From: Paratissierella sp033809995 | GTDB lineage: Bacteria > Bacillota > Clostridia > Tissierellales > Tissierellaceae | Direction of reading: 5' to 3' | Assembly: GCA_033809995.1 (NCBI GenBank) | Contig: JAPXKQ010000043.1 | Location: 1 to 19,422 of the forward strand | Length of the DNA: 19,422 nt | Part shown: positions 7,692-15,756 of the stretch, piece after piece | Numbering within the stretch: the stretch's first letter is position 1 | Layout of the letters: the number at the start of each line of letters is the position of its first letter | Notes under the pieces: generated by a model | The model's database searches: none | What the model saw: the letters and a program-made list of their open reading frames with translations, nothing else | What the model was told of the DNA's origin: nothing | Made by a program: the position numbers and the translations under genes

Positions 7692-7720
7692 ATTATATGC
7701 TATTTCATAATTCTTGCCAA
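7692..7720 (-). promoter_or_regulatory. Strong promoter of the small-RNA candidate
   Basis: On the minus strand TTGGCA (7720-7715), a 17-base spacer and TATAAT (7697-7692) match the sigma-A consensus at 11 of 12 positions. Transcription would start near 7685, directly before the first hairpin of the RNA candidate. Confidence 0.7.
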
Positions 7721-7834
7721 TTAATCTGCCAATTATTCAGGTAATTTTATATGATTTTTTAAAGCCTTCTCTACCACCTAATCTTATTTACCTACAATTC
7801 AAAACCTGCAATCATTGAAAATACTATATCCTAC

Positions 7835-8779
7835 CTACTCCCACTCAATGGTAGCTGGTGGTTTATTTGTTATGTCATATACCACTCTATTTACTTGTTT
7901 TACTTCATCTGTAATTCTTGTTGAGATTTTCTCTAATAACTCCAATGGTATTGGATACCACTTAGCTTTCATAGCATCTTTAGTGGTTATTGCTCTTAGT
8001 CCGATAGTATGACAATATGTCCTTTTACCATCTATAACCCCTACTGATTGGATGTTTGGTAATACTGCAAAGTACTGCCAGATTTCTTTATCTAAACCTG
8101 CCTTTTTGATTTCGTCCCTATAAATATAATCTGCATCTCTAAGGATGTCTAATTTATCCTTAGTTAATTCTCCCAAGCACCTTACACCTAATCCTGGACC
8201 TGGGAATGGTTGTCTACTTACTAACTCTTCCGAAATTCCTAGTAATCGACCTACCTCCCTAACTTCTTCCTTATATAGCGTTTTAAGTGGCTCTATTAGT
8301 TCAAAGTTCACATCTTCGGGTAGACCTCCTACGTTATGATGGGATTTGACTGCCAATTTGCCTTCTTTATTTACACTTTCTACTATATCTGGATAAATTG
8401 TTCCCTGAACTAAAAATTCAATATCAGTTAATTTGCCTTGTTCTTCCTCAAAAACCCTAATAAATTCTTCACCGATTACTTTTCTCTTTTGTTCTGGATC
8501 TGTAACACCTTTTAACTTTTCCAAAAACCTTTCTTCAGCATCAACTACTATTAAGTTCATATGGAATTCATCCCTAAATACACTTTCTACTTCATGTCTT
8601 TCATTTTTTCTAAGTAAACCGTGGTCTACGAAAACACATGTAAGATTATCACCAATAGCTTTATGGACTAAAACTGCAGCTACAGAAGAATCAACACCTC
8701 CAGATAATGCACAAAGGGCTTTTTTGTTTCCCACTTTATCTTTTATTTCTTCTATACTTTTATTTATAAAATCTTGCAT
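7835..8779 (-). CDS. guaA: GMP synthase, stand-alone ATP-pyrophosphatase subunit
   Basis: It activates XMP with ATP so that ammonia can aminate it to GMP, the last step of guanine nucleotide synthesis in the cytoplasm. At 314 residues it contains only the ATP-pyrophosphatase domain (P-loop SGGVDSS near residue 25; FPGPGLGVRCLGE in the middle) and the C-terminal dimerisation domain ending KPPATIEWE. The N-terminal glutamine amidotransferase domain of usual bacterial GuaA (about 510 residues in all) is absent. This is not a frameshift: GGAGG precedes the ATG with good spacing and the sequence upstream is a non-coding repeat. Stand-alone ATPase subunits are typical of archaea, which pair them with a separate glutaminase subunit. 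No such partner gene is in the window, so it is either elsewhere or the enzyme uses free ammonia. Confidence 0.93.
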   Translation of the reverse strand: MQDFINKSIEEIKDKVGNKKALCALSGGVDSSVAAVLVHKAIGDNLTCVFVDHGLLRKNERHEVESVFRDEFHMNLIVVDAEERFLEKLKGVTDPEQKRKVIGEEFIRVFEEEQGKLTDIEFLVQGTIYPDIVESVNKEGKLAVKSHHNVGGLPEDVNFELIEPLKTLYKEEVREVGRLLGISEELVSRQPFPGPGLGVRCLGELTKDKLDILRDADYIYRDEIKKAGLDKEIWQYFAVLPNIQSVGVIDGKRTYCHTIGLRAITTKDAMKAKWYPIPLELLEKISTRITDEVKQVNRVVYDITNKPPATIEWE

Positions 8780-8805
8780 AATTCACCTCCATAATCAATT
8801 TACAG

Positions 8806-9000
8806 TTCACAATACAAAACAATTCACAATTCACAGTTCACAATTGAAAACAAATTGAGAATCAAAAGAGGAGATCCTTCGAAGGCAGAGATTATTCTGT
8901 CCATCTCAGGATGACACCAGCATTGATTATACTGTCTTAGGAGAACAAAGCTCCTTACATAGTATAATTGTCAACTGTCCACTGTCAGTTGTCAATTGAA
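8806..9000. repeat. Intergenic repeat element, MITE-like, with inverted ends
   Basis: The spacer between guaB and guaA holds short iterated words such as TTCACAATTCACAGTTCACAA on the left and TCAACTGTCCACTGTCAGTTG on the right. The two flanks are inverted copies of each other at ACAGTTCACAATT (8833-8845) and AATTGTCAACTGT (8966-8978), 12 of 13 matching. Between them lie a GATCCTTCG...CTCAGGATGACACC segment and a hairpin, ATTATACT/AGTATAAT with AGGAG/CTCCT inside (8926-8968). It has no coding potential and resembles dispersed repeats common in clostridial genomes (from memory). GATGACACC also occurs twice near 17131-17160. Confidence 0.6.
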
Positions 9001-9036
9001 TTCGTTATTCACTCTTCACTCTTAGTTATTCACTAA

Positions 9037-9061
9037 GTCATTGGGAACAGTTCCCAATGAC
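9037..9061 (-). terminator. Palindromic hairpin directly after guaB
   Basis: Arms of 12 bp with a single central base (GTCATTGGGAAC and its complement) begin one base after the guaB stop codon. No T-run follows on either strand, so it is a strong hairpin in a terminator position rather than a classical terminator. Confidence 0.45.
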
Positions 9062-10513
9062 CTACCCTCTTGAATAGTTTGGTGCTTCTTTTGTTATTTG
9101 TATATCATGAGGATGGTTTTCTATTAAAGAAGCTGAAGTTATCTTTATAAATCTTGCTTTGTCTTGCAAATCAACAATGTTCTTAGCTCCAACATAACCC
9201 ATTCCAGATTTTAATCCGCCCATTAATTGATAAACAATTTCTCCCAATGGTCCTCTATAATGAACTCTACCTTCTACTCCCTCAGGTACATACTTCTTTT
9301 GACCTTCTTGGAAATATCTATCCTTACTACCAGCATCCATTGCACCTAATGAACCCATTCCTCTATATTCCTTGTATCTTCTTCCTTCGTATAATACTTC
9401 TTCTCCTGGGCTCTCATCTGATCCAGCAAAAAGTGACCCTATCATAACTACATTTGCACCTGCAGCTATTGCTTTTGTAATATCTCCGGAATATTTGATG
9501 CCACCATCTGCGATTATAGGAATTTCGTATTCCTTAGCAGCCTTAGCACAATTCACAATAGCAGTAATTTGTGGGACACCTATACCAGTTACAACTCTAG
9601 TGGTACAAATAGAGCCTGGTCCTATTCCTACCTTAACAGCATCAACACCAGCCTTTATTAAATCCACAGTAGCCTCAGCCGTAGCTACATTACCCGCAAT
9701 TAGATTCAAGTTTGGATATTCAATTTTAATTCTTTTTACAGCATCAAGTACTCCCTTAGAATGTCCATGGGCTGTATCTACAACTATTACATCAACCTTT
9801 GCATTTACTAATGCATCTACCCTTTCCATCATATCTCCTGTAACACCAACAGCCGCACCTGCAAGAAGTCTTCCATTACTATCCTTTGCTGAATTAGGAT
9901 ATTGTATTGATTTTTCTATATCCTTAATTGTAATTAGACCAGATAAATGAAAATTATCATCTACTAATGGAAGCTTTTCAATTTTATATTTCTTCATTGT
10001 TTCCAAAGCATCATCCATGGAAATCTCATATTTTGCAGTCACAAGGTTTTCTTTAGTCATTACTTCACTAATTTTTCTTGTAATTTCTTTTTCAAATCTA
10101 ATATCTCTATTTGTTATGATTCCAACAAGTTTTCCAACTTCATCTGTTATTGGTACACCCGATATTCTATATCTTTCCATCAATTCTAATGCATCTGAAA
10201 CCGTATTTTCTGGTGATAAATAAAATGGATCAGTAATAATACCATGTTCAGATCTTTTAACCCTATCTACCTCAAGAGCCTGTTTCTTAATCGACATATT
10301 TTTGTGTATTATTCCAATGCCGCCCTCTCTTGCCATTGCGATAGCCATTCTTGATTCTGTTACAGTATCCATACCAGCACTCATCATTGGTATGTTAAGT
10401 TTAATGTTTTTAGTTAAATAAGTTTGTGTATTTGTTTCTCGTGGTAAAACTTCAGATTTACCAGGTAATAAAAGCACATCATCAAAGGTTAAACCGTCAC
10501 CAACAAATTCCAA
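9062..10513 (-). CDS. guaB: IMP dehydrogenase
   Basis: It oxidises IMP to XMP with NAD+, the committed step to guanine nucleotides, and supplies the substrate of the neighbouring guaA product. At 483 residues it has the standard bacterial layout: an N-terminal barrel part (FDDVLLLPGKSEVLP), two CBS domains at about residues 97-203, then the barrel with the catalytic loop GPGSICTTR (Cys303), and the flap/active-site region near 'MGSLGAMDAGSKDRYFQ'. The start is TTG at 10513, supported by AAGGAGGAG 7 bases upstream. It is probably transcribed alone or with guaA from the promoter at 10725-10697. No unusual residues were noticed. Confidence 0.97.
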   Translation of the reverse strand: MEFVGDGLTFDDVLLLPGKSEVLPRETNTQTYLTKNIKLNIPMMSAGMDTVTESRMAIAMAREGGIGIIHKNMSIKKQALEVDRVKRSEHGIITDPFYLSPENTVSDALELMERYRISGVPITDEVGKLVGIITNRDIRFEKEITRKISEVMTKENLVTAKYEISMDDALETMKKYKIEKLPLVDDNFHLSGLITIKDIEKSIQYPNSAKDSNGRLLAGAAVGVTGDMMERVDALVNAKVDVIVVDTAHGHSKGVLDAVKRIKIEYPNLNLIAGNVATAEATVDLIKAGVDAVKVGIGPGSICTTRVVTGIGVPQITAIVNCAKAAKEYEIPIIADGGIKYSGDITKAIAAGANVVMIGSLFAGSDESPGEEVLYEGRRYKEYRGMGSLGAMDAGSKDRYFQEGQKKYVPEGVEGRVHYRGPLGEIVYQLMGGLKSGMGYVGAKNIVDLQDKARFIKITSASLIENHPHDIQITKEAPNYSRG

Positions 10514-10578
10514 AACAACTCCTCCTTAGTTATTATTATTTACAAACAATTAATATAGTATTATTATATCGAAATAAT

Positions 10579-10693
10579 ATTTTCCTATAACGAATAGGAA
10601 AATTCTATTTCTTGTCCTTTTTAAAGCTGAACTTTCCGTTTATGAGTTCTAAGAAAAGTTATTATATAGTTGCATTTGATAGAAACTTTTCTT
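10579..10693 (-). promoter_or_regulatory. Structured 5' leader of guaB
   Basis: The predicted guaB transcript has a leader of about 175 nt, with two clean hairpins. AAGAAAAGTT/AACTTTTCTT (10 bp, 10693-10684 with 10660-10651) sits at the very 5' end. ATTTTCCTAT/ATAGGAAAAT (10 bp, 5-nt loop, 10603-10579) lies further on. I looked for a purine riboswitch core and did not find one. The second hairpin lacks a real T-run, so attenuation is only a possibility. Confidence 0.4.
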
Positions 10694-10696
10694 ACT

Positions 10697-10725
10697 AATG
10701 TAACAAAATAAAACTTATAAGTCAA
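10697..10725 (-). promoter_or_regulatory. Promoter of guaB
   Basis: On the minus strand TTGACT (10725-10720), 17 bases, then TACATT (10702-10697): 5 of 6 at -35 and 4 of 6 at -10. It directly abuts the T-run of the ftcD terminator, so guaB starts a fresh transcript. Confidence 0.6.
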
Positions 10726-10766
10726 GGAAAAAAAGAAATAACCCACATAAAAACAGTGAGTTATTT
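10726..10766 (-). terminator. Rho-independent terminator after ftcD
   Basis: On the minus strand AAATAACTCAC (10766-10756) pairs with GTGGGTTATTT (10746-10736), with one G-U pair, followed by CTTTTTTTCC. It lies just after the ftcD stop and closes the histidine cluster. Confidence 0.9.
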
Positions 10767-10779
10767 TATAGTATAATTT

Positions 10780-11655
10780 TTAATATATTTGGTCTATTGA
10801 GAATTCGTCATTTACCCTTAGATAATATCTTAATACTTCATCTATAGCTTGTAATGGAACTGGTCCTACTAATTCTGTACTTGCAATGTTTACATTGTAT
10901 CTCTTTAATTCCATTTTTATTGTTTCATAAACTCTATGGATTGGAGTTTGTTCATAATTTACAAGGTTCATTGATACTTGAACTTGTTTTTTTTCTGGGA
11001 TTTCTAAGGCTATTGCCCTAACAGCTAGGAATCCACCTGTTTTAGATCTAATAGCTTTAACGATTTTTTTAGCAATGTTTATATCTTGAGTATCTAAGTT
11101 TACATTGAAAGCGACCAAAGGAAATCTAGCTCCTGTTACAGTTGCACCAGATTTAGCATTGAATTCGAAAGGACCTTCATCTGGTCTCCAAGCTTCATCT
11201 TTCATCTTTTCAGGTAGGGCTTCATATTGTCCTTTTCTTATATCAACAAGTGATTTTCTTTCTGGTCTTGTAGCAGCATCCTCATAGAAGTACACTGGAA
11301 CACCTAAGCTTCCTAAGTATTTCCCAAATTCCTTAGATATCTCTACAGCTTCTTCTGTTGTACAGTTTCTTGCTGGAATGAATGGTACAACATCTACTGC
11401 ACCCATTCTAGGATGGCTACCTTGATGTTTTGTCATATCAATTAATTCAATAGCTTTTTTAACTAATCTCTTTGTCCCTTCCAATACAGCCCTTGGTTCA
11501 CCTATATAAGTAAAAACACTTCTATTATGATCTTTATTTGAATTTAAATCTACCAATGTTACATCAGCACCCTCAAGTAGTGCTTCTTTAACTTCATTTA
11601 CTAAGTCAAGATTTGTGCCTTCACTTATATTTACTTCTGCTAATAAACTTTTCAT
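10780..11655 (-). CDS. ftcD: Glutamate formimidoyltransferase
   Basis: This enzyme moves the formimino group of N-formimino-L-glutamate to tetrahydrofolate, releasing glutamate and 5-formimino-tetrahydrofolate. It is the folate branch of histidine degradation used by many anaerobes. The 291 residues match the single-domain bacterial form; the cyclodeaminase domain fused in mammals is absent. Recognisable segments are the N-terminal AEVNISEGTNL, DHNRSVFTYIG, KHQGSHPRMGAVDVVPFIP and KSGATVTGARFPLVAFNVNL. GGGAGG precedes the ATG at 11655. It follows the class I aminotransferase by 24 bases and is the last gene of the cluster. No gene for the formimino-tetrahydrofolate cyclodeaminase (fchA) accompanies it here. 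Confidence 0.96.
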   Translation of the reverse strand: MKSLLAEVNISEGTNLDLVNEVKEALLEGADVTLVDLNSNKDHNRSVFTYIGEPRAVLEGTKRLVKKAIELIDMTKHQGSHPRMGAVDVVPFIPARNCTTEEAVEISKEFGKYLGSLGVPVYFYEDAATRPERKSLVDIRKGQYEALPEKMKDEAWRPDEGPFEFNAKSGATVTGARFPLVAFNVNLDTQDINIAKKIVKAIRSKTGGFLAVRAIALEIPEKKQVQVSMNLVNYEQTPIHRVYETIKMELKRYNVNIASTELVGPVPLQAIDEVLRYYLRVNDEFSIDQIY

Positions 11656-11679
11656 TTGTAACCTCCCTGTTTAATTCAA

Positions 11680-12891
11680 TTATGCCTCTACACCTGATAG
11701 TTTATGAATTTTATTATACTCCTTTAATCCTTCTTCTAAAATGTTCATAGCTTTAATTAGGGATTCCTGATTAATACAATATGATATTCTAACTTCATCT
11801 AATCCTAATCCCTTAGTCCCATAGAAACCAGCTGCAGGTGCAACAAATACAGTTTCATTATCTATACTAAATTCGCTTAATAGCCAAATAATAAATTCTT
11901 CAGCATTATCAACTGGAAGTTTAACTATCATATAAAATGCACCCTGAGGTTTCTGGCATACTACCCCATCCATCTTAGTTAAGGCATCATAAACTATATC
12001 TCTTCTTTTACCATATTCAATTTGAGATTCTATGATATATTCCTCTGGAACTCTTGAAAAACTTGTAGCACCAATTTGCTCTAATAAAGGTGCACTAAGT
12101 CTTGCTTGTGCTAATTTTAGGATTTGTTTCATGATATCTTTGTTTTTTGAAGCTATAGACCCAATTCTTGCACCACAAACACTAAATCGTTTAGAGGTAC
12201 TATCAATAAGTAAAACTCGATCTCTTATATCTTCTATATGGGCAAAACTCACTAGCTCTACATCATCATATATAAATTCTCTATATACTTCATCTGCAAA
12301 TATAAACAAATCATGCTCTTTTGCTATTTTGGAAACCATATAGACTTCTTCTTTTGTATATACTCTACCTGTTGGATTGCATGGATTTGAAATTAGAATA
12401 GCTCTTGTTTTATCAGTAATTAATTTTACTATTTCCTCTTCACTAGGAAGACTAAACCCATTTTCCACTTGGGTACGAATAGGTACAATTTTTATACTAT
12501 TTTGACTAGCTAATAAATTGTAACTTGCATATAAAGGCTCTGGAACTAGTAGTTCATCGCCAACATCACATGTGACAAGCATAGCCATCGACAAGGCTTC
12601 TGTGGCACCAATTGTGACTATAATATCTTCTTTTTTGAATTCTATATTTTTTCTTTTGTAATATTCTATGAAGCTTTCAATTAATTCTACGTAACCAGCT
12701 GAATTGGCATAAGGTAATACACCTTCAAAGTTTCTAATTGCTTCATAGAATTCTTGAGGAGCTTCAATATCTGGTTGTCCAATATTTAAAGCATATACTT
12801 TCTTTCCAGCCTTCTTGGCGGCTTCTGCATAAGGGGTCAATTTTCTTATAGGTGATTCTTCCATATTGAGTATTCTTTCTGATATCTTCAT
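11680..12891 (-). CDS. Class I/II PLP-dependent aminotransferase (aspartate aminotransferase family)
   Basis: A 403-residue fold-type I aminotransferase. Visible residues are the N-terminal LNIGQPDIEAP, SNPCNPTG (residues 168-175), DEVYREF with D200 and Y203, the PLP-binding lysine K234 in STSKRFSVCG, and a late RISY arginine for the substrate carboxylate. The amino-group donor cannot be told from sequence. Lying between the class III enzyme and ftcD in a histidine-utilisation cluster, it may pass nitrogen from the glutamate product, or from histidine itself, to a 2-oxoacid (inference). GGAGG lies 9 bases before the ATG. The 157-base gap upstream (12892-13048) holds no gene or clear promoter that I can see. 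Confidence 0.9.
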   Translation of the reverse strand: MKISERILNMEESPIRKLTPYAEAAKKAGKKVYALNIGQPDIEAPQEFYEAIRNFEGVLPYANSAGYVELIESFIEYYKRKNIEFKKEDIIVTIGATEALSMAMLVTCDVGDELLVPEPLYASYNLLASQNSIKIVPIRTQVENGFSLPSEEEIVKLITDKTRAILISNPCNPTGRVYTKEEVYMVSKIAKEHDLFIFADEVYREFIYDDVELVSFAHIEDIRDRVLLIDSTSKRFSVCGARIGSIASKNKDIMKQILKLAQARLSAPLLEQIGATSFSRVPEEYIIESQIEYGKRRDIVYDALTKMDGVVCQKPQGAFYMIVKLPVDNAEEFIIWLLSEFSIDNETVFVAPAAGFYGTKGLGLDEVRISYCINQESLIKAMNILEEGLKEYNKIHKLSGVEA

Positions 12892-13048
12892 ATATAAAAC
12901 CCTCCTAATATTATAGTCACGTAAAATATTTATTAAAAATATAGACTATTTGAAATATTTTATGCTTTACACTATTATATATGTTTTGGAGGAAAAATTA
13001 AAGACATTAATTAGTAATCCCTATGCTTCGCTTAATGACAAAATGTTT

Positions 13049-14425
13049 TTACCAGCCCTGTACAACTTCCAAAGCTTCATCGTCAATTTCACCATTTACA
13101 TATTCTTCAATTGTTTCTTCAATAATATCAAGTGCTTTTTCTGCCTCTTCCATTGAAATCACCAATGGGGGTTGTACCCTTAAGGTATTCTCAGCTAAAA
13201 AGATTAAAACTACTCCTTTTTGCCAGCATCTATAGCAAATTTTTATAGTTCCTACTTTGTCTTTTTCCTTAGTTTCTTTGTCTAAAAGTAATTCTACACC
13301 AATAGATAAACCTCTCCCCCTTACATCTCCAATAACAGAGTACTTATCTTTCATAGAATTGAACCTTTTTTGAATATAATCGCCAATAATATTAGCATTT
13401 TCAATCAATTTCTCTTTCTTTATTACTTCAATTGTTGCTATAGCAGCTACTGAGCAAGTAGAATTGCCTTGAACTGTAAATAAATGAGCTGGCATTTCTA
13501 ATGAGTCTATTATTTCTGCTCTAGCTACTATTGCACTAAGAGGTAGTCCTGATGCAATTGATTTTCCCATAATCAATATATCTGGTTCAATGTTAAAATG
13601 TTCAATGGAAAACCACCTTCCAGTTCTACCAAAACCTTGTTGTATTTCATCCACCATAAACAATATTCCATGTTTCTTACAGAAATCATAAAGATTTTGC
13701 ATATAATCTATTGGTGGTTCTATAAATCCTAAGTCTCCTGCTATAGGTTCAATAATTATACCAGCCACTTCTTCAGGGGGTATATATGTTTCAAATGCAT
13801 TAATAAAGAATTTGAAACATTCTCTTTTACAAGAGCTAACTTCCTGTCCAAATTCACATCTAAAACAATTTGGATAAGGAAGATGAAAAATTTCAGGTAA
13901 TAAAGGACCAATTTTTCTTTTCATGTTTAAACTTATAGCACTCACTGAAATCGCACCATAAGTTGAACCATGATATGAACCAGTGAAGGATATTATCTTA
14001 GGTCTTCCAGTATAAGACCTTGCAAGTTTTATTGCGCCATCAACTGCATCAGAGCCAGATAGCCCAAAACAAACTTTCTTTTTAAATTTTCCAGGAGTTA
14101 TTTCTACTAGTTTTTCCGCTAATTTAACTTGAGGCAAAGCGTACATATAATCAGTAGAAAAATGAATATAATTTTCAATTTGGTCCTTTATTGCCTGTAC
14201 TATAATTGGATGAGCATGCCCTGTATTTAATACTGCTGAACTACTAAACATATCTATATATTGATTACCATCCATATCTTCAATAAGTGCACCTTTCCCC
14301 TTTTTCATAACAAGAGGAAAGTATGATGCTCTGGAGGACTTCGATATGACATTTTCATCATTTGATACAATTTCTTTACACTTTTCAATATTTTTACTCA
14401 CTGTAAATCCCCCCATAAATTGCAT
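13049..14425 (-). CDS. Class III PLP enzyme (4-aminobutyrate aminotransferase or amino-acid racemase/epimerase type)
   Basis: A class III aminotransferase-fold protein of 458 residues counted from the ATG at 14425. The fold is shown by LSGSDAVDGAIKLAR, SYHGSTYGA, VDEIQQGFGRTGR (D259) and the PLP lysine K288 in MGKSIASGLPLSA. It carries the four-cysteine segment C187-x2-C190-x8-C199-x3-C203 after PYPN, which I recall from a branch including archaeal and clostridial GabT-like proteins. Some members of that branch are amino-acid racemases or epimerases (Lactobacillus isoleucine 2-epimerase, Pyrococcus racemases), so an aminotransferase role is not certain. The ATG overlaps the hutI TAA by one base but has no Shine-Dalgarno. 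A GTG at 14401, 24 bases on, follows GGGGGGA with good spacing and is probably the main start (450 residues). Confidence 0.85.
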   Translation of the reverse strand: MQFMGGFTVSKNIEKCKEIVSNDENVISKSSRASYFPLVMKKGKGALIEDMDGNQYIDMFSSSAVLNTGHAHPIIVQAIKDQIENYIHFSTDYMYALPQVKLAEKLVEITPGKFKKKVCFGLSGSDAVDGAIKLARSYTGRPKIISFTGSYHGSTYGAISVSAISLNMKRKIGPLLPEIFHLPYPNCFRCEFGQEVSSCKRECFKFFINAFETYIPPEEVAGIIIEPIAGDLGFIEPPIDYMQNLYDFCKKHGILFMVDEIQQGFGRTGRWFSIEHFNIEPDILIMGKSIASGLPLSAIVARAEIIDSLEMPAHLFTVQGNSTCSVAAIATIEVIKKEKLIENANIIGDYIQKRFNSMKDKYSVIGDVRGRGLSIGVELLLDKETKEKDKVGTIKICYRCWQKGVVLIFLAENTLRVQPPLVISMEEAEKALDIIEETIEEYVNGEIDDEALEVVQGW

Positions 14426-15666
14426 TATCTATCAACTACAATTTTTCCACGTTTAATAACCTTTTCTACCAAATTTCCGCCTAGTTTATATGCGACATTT
14501 CCATAATAATCAGTGTCCCAAATTTGAATATCAGCTAATTTACCAACTTCAAGGGAACCTCTATCTTTATCTAAACCTAGCGCATAAGCACCGCCAAAGG
14601 TAGCAGCTCTTATAGCTTCCTCAGGTGACATCCTATGTTTCCTACAAGCTAAAGCTATTATAAATTGCATTGATTCTACCCAGTTCCCTGGATTTAAGTT
14701 TGTAGCTAATGCTATTATCATTCCTTCTTCTATCATTGGCCTAGGATTAAATGGTTTTGGATGATTAACAGAGAAATCTGTTCCTGGAAGTAATACTCCT
14801 GGTATTTTAGCCTTTGCCATTTTTTTTATGGATTCTAAAGGTATATAATTAAGATGATCTCCAGATAGCATCCCCATCTCAACTACTAAATCTGAGCCTC
14901 CTATATAGGAGTAGCAATCAGTATGCATCTTTGGGTCCATACCATAATCCCTAGCAGTTTTTAAAATTCTTTCTGCTTCCTTTGCAGTATAATAACCATC
15001 ATCAACCCATATATCGCAAGCAGTTGCTAACTTATTTTCTCCAACAAATGGAATGGACTCCTTGATTAAAAATTCTATATAATCGCCTTTAGTTTGATTT
15101 AATGGCCAACCATGTGCCCCCAAAAATGTTGAATTAACATCAACACACGAATTTTTATCAAGTTTATTGATTACCCTTAATTGCTTTAGTTCAGTATCTA
15201 AATCTAACCCATAACCACTTTTTATTTCCACAGTGGTTGTACCAGTCTCTAACATTTTATTTAATTTACCAAGAGACTCTTCAAATAATAAGGTTTCTTC
15301 TATTTCTTTAGTCATATCTATCGAAGCATAGATTCCTGTTTTAATACCCATTGCCTTTATTTTTTCTTTATCATCGATAGTTAAATTTGCTATATATTCA
15401 TCTACCCTGGAGCCACCAAAGACCAAATGTGTATGAGAATCAACAAATCCTGGTAAAACTACTTTCCCATTTCCATCAATTATTGTCGCATCATTATAGT
15501 CCACGATGTAATCTATTTCTTCTCTACTTCCTATGGCTATAATAGTTTCATTAGCTATTGCAATCCATTTATCTAACTCAAGTCCCACTAAATCTTTACT
15601 GTTTTCTTTACATGTTAAAATTTCAGAACAATCCTTAATAACTAAATCTGCCTTTAACTTACTCAC
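14425..15666 (-). CDS. hutI: Imidazolonepropionase with atypical active-site residues
   Basis: HutI hydrolyses 4-imidazolone-5-propionate to N-formimino-L-glutamate, the third step of histidine breakdown. The 413 residues have the amidohydrolase layout: DSHTH with metal-binding H78 and H80, KSGYGLD near 149-155, HTDCYSYIGG with H248, GDHL with H271, a C-terminal SLEVGKLADIQIWD. Two positions depart from the Bacillus enzyme as I recall it. The Glu after His-Ala-Asp is Cys251, and the strand-8 Asp in ATDxNPG, a metal ligand/catalytic residue, is Asn323 (codon AAC) in ATNLNPGNW. The first may be a subfamily trait; the second is unexpected. The start is GTG at 15666 after GGAG. A hairpin upstream separates it from the permease. 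Confidence 0.9.
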   Translation of the reverse strand: MSKLKADLVIKDCSEILTCKENSKDLVGLELDKWIAIANETIIAIGSREEIDYIVDYNDATIIDGNGKVVLPGFVDSHTHLVFGGSRVDEYIANLTIDDKEKIKAMGIKTGIYASIDMTKEIEETLLFEESLGKLNKMLETGTTTVEIKSGYGLDLDTELKQLRVINKLDKNSCVDVNSTFLGAHGWPLNQTKGDYIEFLIKESIPFVGENKLATACDIWVDDGYYTAKEAERILKTARDYGMDPKMHTDCYSYIGGSDLVVEMGMLSGDHLNYIPLESIKKMAKAKIPGVLLPGTDFSVNHPKPFNPRPMIEEGMIIALATNLNPGNWVESMQFIIALACRKHRMSPEEAIRAATFGGAYALGLDKDRGSLEVGKLADIQIWDTDYYGNVAYKLGGNLVEKVIKRGKIVVDR

Positions 15667-15703
15667 ACTACACCATCTCCAAAATACTTCTTATTATATT
15701 TTA

Positions 15704-15733
15704 AAGAGGAAATACTAACTAGCATTTCCTCTT
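15704..15733 (-). terminator. Hairpin between the permease gene and hutI
   Basis: AAGAGGAAAT and ATTTCCTCTT form a perfect 10-bp stem with a 10-nt loop, 24 bases after the permease stop. On the minus strand TTAAAATATAAT follows, a weak T-run. It may be a partial terminator that lowers downstream expression or an RNA-processing site. Confidence 0.55.
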
Positions 15734-15756
15734 CGTTAGCTATTAAAATTATCTTA

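Noticed and set aside
9372..9950. 192-codon plus-strand open frame inside guaB
   Set aside because: It is a complement of the strongly conserved guaB barrel; no independent signals.
10579..10725. Purine riboswitch upstream of guaB
   Set aside because: The strand has AGTTTCTATC, loosely like the junction of that family, but the loop sequences and paired arms of the core are not there.
12892..13048. Promoter for the class I aminotransferase
   Set aside because: TATAAT-like strings occur, but one lies directly on the ribosome binding site and the other has no acceptable -35.
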